DNA of 64,000 nucleotides, taken from assembly GCF_900101815.1 (NCBI RefSeq), contig NZ_FNAO01000002.1, positions 186,001 to 250,000 of the forward strand. Direction: 5' to 3'. This document shows positions 36,642 to 46,239 of this stretch, one piece after another. Position numbers and translations under genes: made by a program. The stretch is from Pricia antarctica. Its GTDB lineage: Bacteria; Bacteroidota; Bacteroidia; Flavobacteriales; Flavobacteriaceae. The notes beneath the pieces were generated by a model. The model saw only the letters and a list, made by a program, of their open reading frames with translations, had not been told where the DNA came from and ran no database searches. Each line of letters begins with the position of its first letter. Position 1 is the first letter of the stretch.

Positions 36642-37658
36642 ATGAAACAAAAAATCATCCTGTGTCTTGCCTTTATAGCTATAAGCGGTAAGGTGATTGC
36701 GCAAAAACAAAAGGGGAACAACCCCATATTCGATGGCTGGTACGCCGATCCGGAAGGGGTTGTTTTCGATGATACCTATTGGATATTTCCCACCTTTTCT
36801 GACGACTACGACAAGCAGTTGCATTTCGATGCTTTTTCCTCCAAAGACCTGGTCAACTGGGAAAAGCACGAAAGCATATTGGATACCACTCAAATCAAGT
36901 GGTTGCGACAGGCCCTATGGGCTCCCGCCATCATCGAAAAGGACGATAAATATTATCTCTTTTTTGGCGCCAACGATATTCAACGGCCCGGCAGGGATTC
37001 CTACGATCCCGACAACGATATCAACCATTATGGAGGCATCGGCGTGGCAGTAGCCGATCATCCCGGGGGCCCTTACAAAGATTATCTAGGCGAACCTCTG
37101 ATATCCGATTTTTACAACGATGCACAACCCATTGATCAGTTTGTCTTTATGGATACGGACGGCACCTATTATTTTTTCTATGGCGGCTGGGGCCATTGCA
37201 ATATCGGGGTATTGACCGATGATTTTACGGGATTCGTTCCTTGGGAAAATGGTGAGAAATTCAAGGAAATCACCCCCGAAGAATACGTGGAAGGCCCGTT
37301 CATGTTCCTTAGAAACGGCATCTATTATTTTATGTGGTCGGAAGGCAGCTGGGGCGACGGCAGCTATAAAGTGGCCTACGCCATGGCCGACAAGGCCACA
37401 GGAACGTTCAAGCGCATCGGCACCATTTTAGAATCCAAGGCAGACGATATCGCTACTGGTGCCGGACACCATTCCGTCATTAAAAGGCCCGGAACGGACG
37501 AGTATATCATCGTGTACCACCGAAGGCCCATTCCCAATGAAGACCGTGATCATCGTGTTGTGGCCCTCGATAAAATGGAATTCAATTACGACGGTACCAT
37601 AAAGCCCGTCAAGATGACTTTTGAAGGGGTTCAATTAAAATCCCCACCAAAGGAATAA
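36642..37658 (+). CDS. Glycoside hydrolase family 43 protein, secreted
   Basis: 338 residues with a Sec signal (IILCLAFIAISGKVIAQ). Five-bladed propeller motifs of clan GH-F are visible: GWYADPEGVVFDDTYWIFP (catalytic base Asp36), WAPAIIEKDDKYYLFFGA, PIDQFVFMDTDGTYYFFYGG (pKa-modulating Asp) and EYVEGPFMFLRNGIYYFMWS (acid Glu). GH43 enzymes act on arabinosides, xylosides or galactosides. It belongs to the GH2-led operon and likely trims the same polysaccharide. Confidence 0.93.
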   Translation: MKQKIILCLAFIAISGKVIAQKQKGNNPIFDGWYADPEGVVFDDTYWIFPTFSDDYDKQLHFDAFSSKDLVNWEKHESILDTTQIKWLRQALWAPAIIEKDDKYYLFFGANDIQRPGRDSYDPDNDINHYGGIGVAVADHPGGPYKDYLGEPLISDFYNDAQPIDQFVFMDTDGTYYFFYGGWGHCNIGVLTDDFTGFVPWENGEKFKEITPEEYVEGPFMFLRNGIYYFMWSEGSWGDGSYKVAYAMADKATGTFKRIGTILESKADDIATGAGHHSVIKRPGTDEYIIVYHRRPIPNEDRDHRVVALDKMEFNYDGTIKPVKMTFEGVQLKSPPKE

Positions 37659-37864
37659 GGCTATTTTTAGACCCAGGCTGCCATCGATGGCTAGCGGGAG
37701 TAGGGGATTGACGAACGATGAGCGACAATGGCAAAACGGCTCCGGAATCAAAATCGGCCGATTACGGTGCTATAATCAAGGTTGTACACCTGCTCATTAT
37801 GCATTTTCAAGGCAACCGAATAAAATAGCTTATTTTTAGTATCATAAAAACCTATCTAAACACT

Positions 37865-40075
37865 ATGCCATTCCCCAGAACTTTAATTTTTTGCCTTGTG
37901 GTTTCGCTAACCTTCTTTGGTGCCGATGCCCAAGAATCGGTCGACAGTACCGGCTTAAGTAAACGCCCCGTAATGGCCGCTACGGTGCTAGAGGATAGTC
38001 CCGTTATCGATGGCGACGTGCTGAACGATGCAATCTGGCAGGGGGTAGCCGCATTTGGAGATCTGACCCAGGCGCAGCCCAATTTTGGGAAACCGGCATC
38101 CGAAAAGACGGAAATCCGGGTGGGCTACACGAGCGAAACCTTCTACGTAGCTGTGGTCTGTTACGATTCGCGGCCCGATAAATTGGTCGTCTCCGATGCG
38201 CGTCGTGATGCCAATCTTGACAATACCGACGCATTCCTGTTTATTTTGGATACCTATAAGGATAGTCAGAACGGTTTTATTTTTGGGACGAACTCTATCG
38301 GCGTCGAATATGATGCCCAGGTCGACAACGAAGGCCAGGGCAACACCAACGTCAACCGTCAGCAGGTTGGTACCATAGGAGGTTTCAACCTCAACTGGGA
38401 CGGTTCTTGGGAGGTACGGACGGAGGTAGGCGACTATGGTTGGAGCGCCGAATTTGCCATCCCCCTGCGTACGTTGCGCTTTCAACCGGGCAAGGATTGG
38501 GGCGTTAATTTTCGTAGAAATATCCGCAAGACCAATGAAGTTGTTTATTGGTCGCCCCTGCCGGTCAGTTTTAACATCAACCGGCTATCGTTGGCAGGTA
38601 CCTTGACCGGACTCGACCTGCGCAGTCCCGGTAACCTAAAGGTCATCCCCTATGTACTCGGCCAAGTTTCCAGAGATTTTACGACCGCCGATTCGAAATC
38701 CGATTTCAGGTTCGAGGCCGGGGGCGATGTCAAGTACAGCATTACCCCGAGCCTGACTTTGGACCTAACCTACAACACCGATTTCGCACAAGTCGAGGTC
38801 GACGATCAGCAGGTAAACCTAGATCGGTTCAATCTCTTTTTTCCCGAAAAAAGACCGTTTTTCCTTGAAAATGCAGGACTTTTCAGCGTGGGCAACCCCG
38901 GGGAGGTCGACCTGTTTTTTAGCCGTCGTATCGGTATCGGCGAGGGCGGTACTGTCGTACCGATAATAGGAGGCGCCCGATTGTCAGGAAAGCTAAATCG
39001 TACCAACGTGGGGCTGCTGACCATGTTTACCGAAGAGGTCGCGGAAGCCGGTATTCAACAAAACAACTTTAGCGTTGGGCGGGTCAACCACGAATTTAAG
39101 GGGCGGTCGGCCCTGGGGGCGATGTGGGTTTCCAAAAAGGGACTCCAAACCGATGACGATTTTAACCGAACTATCGCTATCGACGGTAAATGGGGATTGG
39201 GCCGCAAGGCAAGGCTCTCGGGTTTCTATGCGCGATCGGCCGATGCCAAGGAATCCCTCGACGGACACGCTTTTCTTTTGCAGTCCGATTACAAATGGAA
39301 CAACTGGGATATGAAAGCCGCCTATACCGAGGTAGGAGAGGGCTTTAACCCCGAAGTAGGCTTTTTGCTCCGGCCGGCCTTTAGAAAGCCCGAAGGTTTT
39401 TTGATGTACCATTTGCGGCCCAAAAAGGAGGATGCCAAAATTTTGGAATACCGTCCCCATGTCTCGTACCAAGGCTATTGGAATTTTGACGGTTTTCTGG
39501 AAACCGGGTTCCTACATATCGACAACCATTGGGAGTTCAAAAGCGGAACGGAAATGCACACGGGCGTAAACGTTACGACCGAAGGGGTGTTGGAACCCTT
39601 TGAGATTTCCAAAGGGGTCATCGTGTCCCCTGGCACCTATCGCCATGCCGAGGGTGCCTTCGTTTTTTTTACCAATCAGAGCAAACCGATTTCCGTGAAT
39701 ATAAGATCGGTTAACGGAGGCTCATTTGGGGGAACCCGCTCCATCAACAGCGGTACGTTGCGCCTAAGGGCCGGCGACAAGTTTAATGCCGCTTTTACCT
39801 ATCTGTACAACTGGTTCGACCTACCGGGAGGCAGTTTTTCCGCCAATGTGTTCCGCAGCCAGATTTCCTATTCCTTCAAGCCTAATATGTACCTACAAGG
39901 ACTGGTGCAGAACAATACGGTGGACCATCTTTGGGCGTTCAACTTCCGTTTTGGCTGGCTGCAGCGTGCCAATACCGGCCTGTTCGTAGTATATAACCAT
40001 AATTTACAGGATGGCGGCCCGTTGAACAATAGCTTTATCATAAAATATACCCGGATGATCGATTTGCTGAAATAA
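37865..40075 (+). CDS. DUF5916 outer-membrane-type protein with CBM9-like N-terminal domain
   Basis: 736 residues. A Sec signal (FCLVVSLTFFGADAQ) is followed by a CBM9-like domain (about 40-220: DSPVIDGDVLNDAIW and IRVGYTSETFYVAVVCYD) and then a long alternating-strand region, DUF5916 (about 240-736), which ends in an aromatic C-terminal strand, suggesting a membrane beta-barrel. FNLFFPEKRPFFLENAGLFS is a hallmark segment. Function is not established. It follows the GH43 gene by 206 bases, so may have its own promoter. Codon use is like its neighbours. Confidence 0.9.
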   Translation: MPFPRTLIFCLVVSLTFFGADAQESVDSTGLSKRPVMAATVLEDSPVIDGDVLNDAIWQGVAAFGDLTQAQPNFGKPASEKTEIRVGYTSETFYVAVVCYDSRPDKLVVSDARRDANLDNTDAFLFILDTYKDSQNGFIFGTNSIGVEYDAQVDNEGQGNTNVNRQQVGTIGGFNLNWDGSWEVRTEVGDYGWSAEFAIPLRTLRFQPGKDWGVNFRRNIRKTNEVVYWSPLPVSFNINRLSLAGTLTGLDLRSPGNLKVIPYVLGQVSRDFTTADSKSDFRFEAGGDVKYSITPSLTLDLTYNTDFAQVEVDDQQVNLDRFNLFFPEKRPFFLENAGLFSVGNPGEVDLFFSRRIGIGEGGTVVPIIGGARLSGKLNRTNVGLLTMFTEEVAEAGIQQNNFSVGRVNHEFKGRSALGAMWVSKKGLQTDDDFNRTIAIDGKWGLGRKARLSGFYARSADAKESLDGHAFLLQSDYKWNNWDMKAAYTEVGEGFNPEVGFLLRPAFRKPEGFLMYHLRPKKEDAKILEYRPHVSYQGYWNFDGFLETGFLHIDNHWEFKSGTEMHTGVNVTTEGVLEPFEISKGVIVSPGTYRHAEGAFVFFTNQSKPISVNIRSVNGGSFGGTRSINSGTLRLRAGDKFNAAFTYLYNWFDLPGGSFSANVFRSQISYSFKPNMYLQGLVQNNTVDHLWAFNFRFGWLQRANTGLFVVYNHNLQDGGPLNNSFIIKYTRMIDLLK

Positions 40076-40506
40076 CGCATTCCCAGTTCTGACATCCCTT
40101 TAAAAAATGAACCGGAAAAAGAGGATAAAAAAAGGCGAAAATGGACAATTAAAGTATTTTGTGTGCAAAGGATAAAATATACGAAGGCCCGAACAGCAAC
40201 AGTTGATCATCGACCTATTAAAAACGAATGCCCCCCCATGGTCTGTACCGAATATATGGCACGCACGAACGATAGCTGATTCTCGAATATTCTTCCTATC
40301 TTGAAAAAGGAAAATATCGGGGCCATCAATTGAGGCCTGCTCGCTGGCAAATCCAATACCAAATACGCTTGGAACACGCCTGTAAAAGATGGTGGCCAAC
40401 CGGCAGAGCGGTTTCACGATGTCTTCCGAAAAAACGGAACCCCTTATCGACAAGATGAGGGGGACCTGATTAAAAAAATTAAATTCAGAACCCAATAAAG
40501 ACAAAA
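40076..40506. other. Intergenic region before the aldose epimerase gene
   Basis: 431 bases. A 153-codon frame on the minus strand (40100-40558) overlaps the next gene's start and has no recognisable features, so I reject it as a gene. On the plus strand, broken frames with in-frame stops are seen; none resembles a family. No tRNA, terminator or repeat is evident, so the region holds at least the promoter for galM and perhaps an eroded gene. Confidence 0.5.
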
Positions 40507-41688
40507 ATGAAAAAAAGTAAATGGTACGGAATGTTTGGCTTAACCTTGTTGATGGCATTCACAGCCTGCAAGGAAAACAAAAAAACGGAAGAGATGAACA
40601 CAAAAGATGATTCTGCCATGGAAAAAACAATCGAGACCAGCCTAAAGGAGTCCGACTTCGCTACCGAAATCGATGGGAAGCCCGTAAAGCTTTATTGGTT
40701 GAAAAACGGGGACCTGCAAATGGCCATGACCAACTACGGCGCCCGGATCGTGGGACTTTGGGCACCCGATAAAAATGGCAAGATGACCGACGTTATCATC
40801 GGCCGTGGAAGTGCAAAGGCCTATGTTGACGGTCCCGAATCTTACTTTGGAGCGACTATCGGCCGAGTGGGCAACCGAATTGCGAAAGGCAAATTTAAGG
40901 TCGAGGGAAAAACGTATTCCATCAAACCCAACAACAACGCAAATGCCCTGCACGGCGGTGAAAATGGGTTTCAAGACAAGGTCTGGGAAGCCGATCGGCC
41001 CAATGACTATACCTTGGAGCTGCAGTATACCTCCCCCGATGGCGAAGAGGGCTTTCCCGGGGAACTGGACGCAAAAGTTACCTATTCCCTGGTCGACGAC
41101 CATACCCTAAAAATAGAATATGGGGCTACCACCGATAAAACAACGGTGGTCAATTTGACGAACCACTCCTATTTCAATCTCAATGGGGAAGGTAGCGGTA
41201 CGATCCTCAATCATGAATTGCAAATCTATGCCGACAAGTTTACTCCGGTTGACGAAGGCCTTATCCCCAGTGGGGAATTGAAGAGCGTCGAAGGAACGCC
41301 GTTCGATTTTACGAGTCCCCATACCATCGGAGAACGCATCGATATGGACGATGAGCAATTGAAATTCGGGGGCGGTTATGATCATAATTACGTATTGGGC
41401 GGCCAGAAGGAGAACGGTATGAACCATGCCGCCAAGGTTGTCGGGGACAAATCGGGAATCATAATGGACGTTTATACCGAAGAACCCGGCGTACAGTTCT
41501 ATACCGGTAATTTTATGGATTCGAAGAACGCCCTGAAATCCGGTGCAAAAGATGATAATCGAACGGCTTTTTGTCTAGAGACGCAGCATTTTCCAGATGC
41601 TCCGAACCATCCTGATTTCTCGTCGATCGAACTCAAGCCCGGCGATACCTATAATACCGTCACGGAATACTCATTTTCAGTTAAATAA
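40507..41688 (+). CDS. galM: Aldose 1-epimerase (mutarotase), lipoprotein
   Basis: 393 residues with a lipoprotein signal (LTLLMAFTAC). The galactose mutarotase beta-sandwich is complete: TNYGARIVGLWAPDKNGK, FGATIGRVGNRIAKGKF, NNANALHGGENGF (His), TNHSYFNLNG (catalytic His), GGYDHNYVL, and ETQHFPDAPNHPDF (catalytic Glu). It interconverts alpha and beta anomers of aldoses, here outside the cytoplasm. Its place after glycosidases and before glycerate kinase fits sugar catabolism. Confidence 0.93.
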   Translation: MKKSKWYGMFGLTLLMAFTACKENKKTEEMNTKDDSAMEKTIETSLKESDFATEIDGKPVKLYWLKNGDLQMAMTNYGARIVGLWAPDKNGKMTDVIIGRGSAKAYVDGPESYFGATIGRVGNRIAKGKFKVEGKTYSIKPNNNANALHGGENGFQDKVWEADRPNDYTLELQYTSPDGEEGFPGELDAKVTYSLVDDHTLKIEYGATTDKTTVVNLTNHSYFNLNGEGSGTILNHELQIYADKFTPVDEGLIPSGELKSVEGTPFDFTSPHTIGERIDMDDEQLKFGGGYDHNYVLGGQKENGMNHAAKVVGDKSGIIMDVYTEEPGVQFYTGNFMDSKNALKSGAKDDNRTAFCLETQHFPDAPNHPDFSSIELKPGDTYNTVTEYSFSVK

Positions 41689-41818
41689 GGGATTTTCAAA
41701 GTCCACGGACCATGAGAAAGGGGAAGCGCTTATCCTATCCATGTTTACCCTCAATGGGATCCGGCTTTTCCCAAAAGGAAGCCTTCCGGTTTCGCAGGCT
41801 GAAGAAAAACAACGGAAC

Positions 41819-42955
41819 ATGAACGTGGTAATCGCCCCAGATTCATTCAAGGAATGCCTGTCGGCAAAAGAAGTGGCCTTAAACATGGCCTTGGGTGTTG
41901 CCGAAATTATGCCCGAAGCTGAAATCGTGCAAATTCCCATATCCGATGGAGGCGAAGGGATGTTGGAAGCCTTGGTGAACGGTTCACAGGGAAGGTTCGT
42001 TTCGGTCAAGGTCAAAGACCCCTTGTTGCGTGATATAGAAGCCCAATACGGAATTTTAGACGACCAAAAAACGGCGGTAATCGAATTGGCAAAGGCATCG
42101 GGGCTGGATCTTTTGGCCGAGAAGGAGAAAGATCCCTTGTCGACCTCAACCTTCGGTACGGGCCAATTGATCAAGGATGCCTTGGATAAGGGCTGTACGA
42201 AACTGATTATCGGAATCGGCGGCAGTGCGACGAACGATGCCGGAACCGGAATGATAAGTGCCTTGGGCGCTCGATTTTTGAACGCAAAAGGAGAAATTTT
42301 AAAGCAAGGTGGCGGTAGCTTGGGCGAACTGGAGCGAATCGATATATCGGATCTGGATAAGCGGTTGGCCGATTGTGAGGTTTTGGTGGCCTGCGATGTA
42401 TCGAACCCTTTGACAGGTGAAACGGGGGCATCCTTTGTATATGGCGGCCAAAAAGGGGGCAGTCATGAAACTTTGCAATTGTTGGACAAGAATCTGACCC
42501 ACTATGCCGCTATTTTAAAAAAAGATTTGAACATCGCTATAGACACAGTTCCGGGATCCGGTGCCGCAGGGGGTACAGGCGCTGCTTTGATGGCTTTTAT
42601 GGGAGGAAAATTAACGGAGGGGATAGGTCTGGTATTAGATACCCTGAACATGGATGAATACCTTAAAAAAGCGGATGTAGTTATTACGGGGGAAGGAAAA
42701 ATCGACCAACAGACCTTATATGGAAAAACCATTGCGGGAATCGCAAAAATGGCAAAAAGGCATAATGTGCCGGTAATTGTCATTACAGGAAAAATCGGTG
42801 ATGCTATCGGGGGCATTTACGAAAACGGGGTGACCGCCGTGTTTTCTATTGTCGATCAGCCGATGGAGTTGGAGCACGCCATTACCGATGCCCCTAGGTT
42901 GATCCAAAATTGTACAAAGGCTGTTTTTCAAACCATCCAAAGATTTAAGAAATAA
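41819..42955 (+). CDS. Glycerate kinase (type 1)
   Basis: The frame runs from 41597 inside galM, but family members begin at the equivalent of MNVVIAPDSFKECLSA, so the ATG at 41819 is chosen (378 residues). Further motifs: IPISDGGEGMLEALV near residue 45, GIGGSATNDAGTGM near 130, PGSGAAGGTGAALM near 245 and DVVITGEGKIDQQTLYGKT near 285. It phosphorylates glycerate from uronate, galactarate or serine pathways and is cytoplasmic. Next to a TRAP transporter and sugar hydrolases, it points to uronate-type or glycerate-yielding catabolism. Confidence 0.93.
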   Translation: MNVVIAPDSFKECLSAKEVALNMALGVAEIMPEAEIVQIPISDGGEGMLEALVNGSQGRFVSVKVKDPLLRDIEAQYGILDDQKTAVIELAKASGLDLLAEKEKDPLSTSTFGTGQLIKDALDKGCTKLIIGIGGSATNDAGTGMISALGARFLNAKGEILKQGGGSLGELERIDISDLDKRLADCEVLVACDVSNPLTGETGASFVYGGQKGGSHETLQLLDKNLTHYAAILKKDLNIAIDTVPGSGAAGGTGAALMAFMGGKLTEGIGLVLDTLNMDEYLKKADVVITGEGKIDQQTLYGKTIAGIAKMAKRHNVPVIVITGKIGDAIGGIYENGVTAVFSIVDQPMELEHAITDAPRLIQNCTKAVFQTIQRFKK

Positions 42956-42961
42956 GAGGTT

Positions 42962-43205
42962 ATGGCTTTGAAGGATGCTGAAAATAGGAAATCGGACAGT
43001 GTAGTGATGATCGGTAGCTTTGATACGAAAGCAGAAAATTTCGCCTACTGGGCTGGCATCCGGCGAAGAATTTCCTGCGGTCTGGATCGTAAAACATCCC
43101 AAGGCGAAAATTGTGGGGAATACTTTGGGGCATGATGAAAGAGCGCATAATCTAAAGGCGTATCAAACGATTTTAAAGAATAGCTTGGAGTGGGTCAAGG
43201 ATTAA
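42962..43205 (+). pseudogene. Chimeric remnant: Tm-1-like N-terminus joined to a ThuA C-terminus
   Basis: An ATG at 42962, 6 bases after the glycerate kinase stop, starts a frame whose first 30 residues (SVVMIGSFDTKAENFAYW) resemble the opening of Tm-1-like/UPF0261 ATP-binding proteins, then falls into nonsense and stops at 43135. In the other frame, ending at 43205, the sequence reads EEFPAVWIVKHPKAKIVGN and TLGHDERAHNLKAYQTILKN, the closing part of a ThuA domain. Two unrelated gene ends thus meet near 43052, out of frame. It looks like the scar of a deletion. Confidence 0.65.
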
Positions 43206-43310
43206 TTACCTTAGATGCACCTTCGAGCGCGGCAAACCCTTACCACTTTTGAGACCGGCTCGTAACCCGTAATGTTGCCATCGAGATCAAAACGATCGTT
43301 GGGATAGAAA

Positions 43311-44333
43311 ATGAGTTTAATGGACAGGAAATTAAAATTAGGCGGTTCTATTTTCGGGCACATTGTATTTTGCTTCTCTTTTTTATGGTTTACCGGTTGT
43401 ACCTCCGATAAAAAGGAGCCTGAATTCCTATTCCGTACGGCCCTTTTGGTCAACGAAGACCATACTTGGTTCAAAGCCTTCGCCTATTTCGGCGAAATTT
43501 TGGAAGAGCGTTCCGACGGTCGGATAAAAGTAGAGATCTACCCATCGGAACAATTGGCGAAGGAGATCGAAGCTATCCGTTTGATACAGGCCGATGTTAT
43601 CGATATGACCACCACGGGTTCGACCCTGACCAACTGGTTCGAGGTCGCCACCTTCTGCGAACTGCCTTTTTTGATGCAAGATTCGACGGACATGAACCGC
43701 TATATCAACGGCCCGATCGGAAAACTGATGGAAGAGGAAATGATCGAGAAATCAGGGTTGCGAGCCTTGGGACATTTTGAACGCGGCGCGCGACACTTGA
43801 CTTCAAATCGACCTATCCGCCATCCCGATGATTTAAAAGGATTGATTATCCGCGTTCCCAACGTCCCCTCATTTGTTACGGCATGGAGCGCCTTGGGGGC
43901 CAAACCGACGCCAATGGCATTTTCAGAGGTCTTCACCTCGCTGCAGCAGGGCACCATCCAAGCACAGGAAAATCCGTTTGCGATGATCAACAATGCCGGT
44001 TTTGCGGAGGTCCAAAAATATGTAAACCTGACCGGTCACGTCATAAGCTGGGTCTATCCGGTAGTGGGCGAAAAACAATTTCAGCGCTTACCGTCCGACC
44101 TTCAGGAAATCTTTTTGCTGGCGGGAAAGGACATGCAAGACTATGAACACCGGCTTTTTTTGGAGAACGAGAAAAGTGTTCAGGAGGAATTAAAGACTAA
44201 GGGTATGAAATTCATAAAGGTGGACAAGAAAGCTTTTGAAGAAAAGTGTAGCAATGCAATCTACGAAAGCCTGTCCCCCGAAATGCAGAAGATATATAGA
44301 CAACTCAAACAAGAAAAACAGGATGCTTCGTAA
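43311..44333 (+). CDS. TRAP transporter substrate-binding protein (DctP family), lipoprotein
   Basis: 340 residues; an ATG three codons on (43320) is equally possible. The signal ends in a lipobox at FLWFTGC, so the binding protein is membrane-tethered, unusual compared with the soluble DctP of Proteobacteria but normal in Bacteroidota. Family motifs: GEILEERSDGRIKVEIYPSE, QADVIDMTTTGSTL, LKGLIIRVPNVPSF (the conserved Arg that holds the carboxylate) and TSLQQGTIQAQENP. It binds an organic acid, probably a uronate or aldonate in this context. Overlaps the small permease gene by 11 bases. Confidence 0.92.
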   Translation: MSLMDRKLKLGGSIFGHIVFCFSFLWFTGCTSDKKEPEFLFRTALLVNEDHTWFKAFAYFGEILEERSDGRIKVEIYPSEQLAKEIEAIRLIQADVIDMTTTGSTLTNWFEVATFCELPFLMQDSTDMNRYINGPIGKLMEEEMIEKSGLRALGHFERGARHLTSNRPIRHPDDLKGLIIRVPNVPSFVTAWSALGAKPTPMAFSEVFTSLQQGTIQAQENPFAMINNAGFAEVQKYVNLTGHVISWVYPVVGEKQFQRLPSDLQEIFLLAGKDMQDYEHRLFLENEKSVQEELKTKGMKFIKVDKKAFEEKCSNAIYESLSPEMQKIYRQLKQEKQDAS

Positions 44334-44787
44334 AACCATCGGGCGTATACTTAAAGTGGGTACCTTGTTAAGTACCTGGGGCTTGATAACGACCGTGCTC
44401 CTTCAGATTTTTTTCCGATTTTCGCCCTTACAGACCCCGTCATGGACCGAGGAGGCATCGCGCCTCTTTTTTATCTATGCCATGTCCTTCGCTGCGGGCC
44501 TGGCCATGAAGAGTGCTTATTTCGTACACTTGGACATGTTTTTCAATCGCCTTCCCCTTAAATGGCAGCGTTTTTTGAACAAGGGCATTCCGTTGATAAA
44601 CTTTCTGCTTTTTGCCATCATGGCCCTATTTTCTATTAAGTTAGTCCTATTAGGTATCCCCGAAAAATCGCCGAGTATGGGTTTTAACATGGGCGTAGCT
44701 TTCTTTAGCATGTTCGTTATGTCGGCCTCTATCTGTTACTATCTATGGATAAAAATCAGGAAAACCTTTAAAAGCTCGAAACCATGA
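44323..44787 (+). CDS. TRAP transporter small permease (DctQ family)
   Basis: The ATG at 44323 (MLRKTIGRILKV), inside the end of the binding-protein gene, is chosen over an upstream in-frame ATG at 44236; product 154 residues. Four membrane helices are seen, with the family motif WTEEASRLFFIYAMSFAAG at about 40. It partners the large permease, with which it overlaps by four bases (ATGA). Confidence 0.9.
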   Translation: MLRKTIGRILKVGTLLSTWGLITTVLLQIFFRFSPLQTPSWTEEASRLFFIYAMSFAAGLAMKSAYFVHLDMFFNRLPLKWQRFLNKGIPLINFLLFAIMALFSIKLVLLGIPEKSPSMGFNMGVAFFSMFVMSASICYYLWIKIRKTFKSSKP

Positions 44788-46058
44788 TATGGATTTTGGT
44801 CATTGTCTTTGTGGTGTGCCTGGTGTTGCGCTTTCCCATAGCCTTTGCGATGGGACTGGCCTGTTTCAGTTACTTGTTGGCCAAGGGAATCCCCCTGATC
44901 GTCGTGCCCATGAAAATGTATTCGGGTATCGATGTGTTCGTCCTTTTGAGCGTTCCCGGATTCATCCTGGCCGGTAATTTGATGAACCAGGGCGGACTGA
45001 CGGAAAAGATCATAAAATTCTGTAACCATCTGTTGGGCCATATCCGGGGCGGACTTTCTTTGGTGAATATCGGGGCCTCGATGCTTTTTGCCGGTATCTC
45101 GGGAACGGCGATTTCCGACACGGCCAGCATGGGGTCGATTCTGATTCCCGCCATGAAAAAGGAAGGCTACGATACCGCATTTTCTTGTGCGGTCACCGCG
45201 GCCTCTTCCACCGTCGGCCCTATTATTCCCCCAAGCGTACCCTTGATCATTGCGGCGACCTTGAGTGGCCTCTCGGTAGGAAAGTTGTTTTTGGCGGGAG
45301 CATTACCGGGATTGCTATTAGGCCTCGGCCTGTTGTTAACCGCCTATTTTATTTCCAGGCGAAAAAACTATCCGAAGCACGAACGCAGTAGTTTCGGTCA
45401 GGTGATGCGCAGTTTTGTCGATACCTTTTGGTCGCTTTTAATGACCTTTATAATTCTTTACGGTATCATCGGCGGAATTTTTACCCCAACGGAAGCCTCG
45501 ATCATTGCCGTGGCCTACGCCCTTGTTATTGGGAAATTTGTTTACGGGCGACTGAATTTCAAAAACATCCAAGTCATTTTTCTGGATAGCATGAAGACCT
45601 CGGCATCACTAATGGTCTTGGTAGGTTTTGCCAATCTTTTCGGATTCGTTCTCATTACGGAGCAGATCCCACAAACGATTTCCAGCGAAATTCTGGGGTT
45701 TACCACCAACAAATATGTAGTGCTACTGTTGATCAATCTTTTATTGATCGTTGTGGGCACTTTTATGGAGACTATTGCCGCATTATTAATCCTGTTCCCG
45801 ATTTTACTGAAGGTGGCCTTGGCGGTAGATGTCGATCCCATCCATTTTGCCATTATTGCGGTATTGAACCTGATTATCGGCCTGACAACACCACCGGTCG
45901 GGGTCTGTCTTTTTGTGGCATCCAGTATCGGAAAGATATCGATAGGGGCGGTCAGTAGGGCAGGGCTCCCATTTTTGTTAGTCAGTTTGACCGTATTGGT
46001 TTTGGTCACCCTGTTCCCCTGGTTTTCGTTGGTATTGCCCAATTTGTTTATGGATTGA
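44784..46058 (+). CDS. TRAP transporter large permease (DctM family)
   Basis: 424 residues with about twelve hydrophobic segments. Signature regions: SVPGFILAGNLMNQGGLTEK near residue 55, FAGISGTAISDTASMGSILI, TAASSTVGPIIPPSVPLIIA, and GLTTPPVGVCLFVASSIG near the end. It forms the Na+-driven channel of the TRAP system with the DctQ-like subunit. The three overlapping genes form one operon, which is probably terminated in the 180 bases that follow. Confidence 0.94.
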   Translation: MIWILVIVFVVCLVLRFPIAFAMGLACFSYLLAKGIPLIVVPMKMYSGIDVFVLLSVPGFILAGNLMNQGGLTEKIIKFCNHLLGHIRGGLSLVNIGASMLFAGISGTAISDTASMGSILIPAMKKEGYDTAFSCAVTAASSTVGPIIPPSVPLIIAATLSGLSVGKLFLAGALPGLLLGLGLLLTAYFISRRKNYPKHERSSFGQVMRSFVDTFWSLLMTFIILYGIIGGIFTPTEASIIAVAYALVIGKFVYGRLNFKNIQVIFLDSMKTSASLMVLVGFANLFGFVLITEQIPQTISSEILGFTTNKYVVLLLINLLLIVVGTFMETIAALLILFPILLKVALAVDVDPIHFAIIAVLNLIIGLTTPPVGVCLFVASSIGKISIGAVSRAGLPFLLVSLTVLVLVTLFPWFSLVLPNLFMD

Positions 46059-46142
46059 TTTTTAGTTTAATACATACGTTGCGTTTCCGACCACCTCGGA
46101 ATTGTGAATAAAAGACTATCCATCTGTACGTCAAAACCCTGA

Positions 46143-46164
46143 ATTTTCTAAGGGACTAGAAAAT
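46143..46164. terminator. Possible hairpin between convergent TRAP and 814-residue genes
   Basis: An 8-bp perfect stem, ATTTTCTA (46143-46150) and TAGAAAAT (46157-46164), around a 6-base loop, between two converging stops. No T-run follows on either strand, so a terminator role is only likely from position. Confidence 0.35.
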
Positions 46165-46239
46165 CCTAATTATTGAAAAACTACCTTTTCAGCGTAAAAT
46201 GTCCAAGGTATTTTTTGTCCTGACCTGTCCCTTTTCACG

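Noticed and set aside
40100-40558. 153-codon minus-strand frame before galM
   Set aside because: Overlaps the galM signal peptide region, low-complexity hydrophobic and no recognisable motif.
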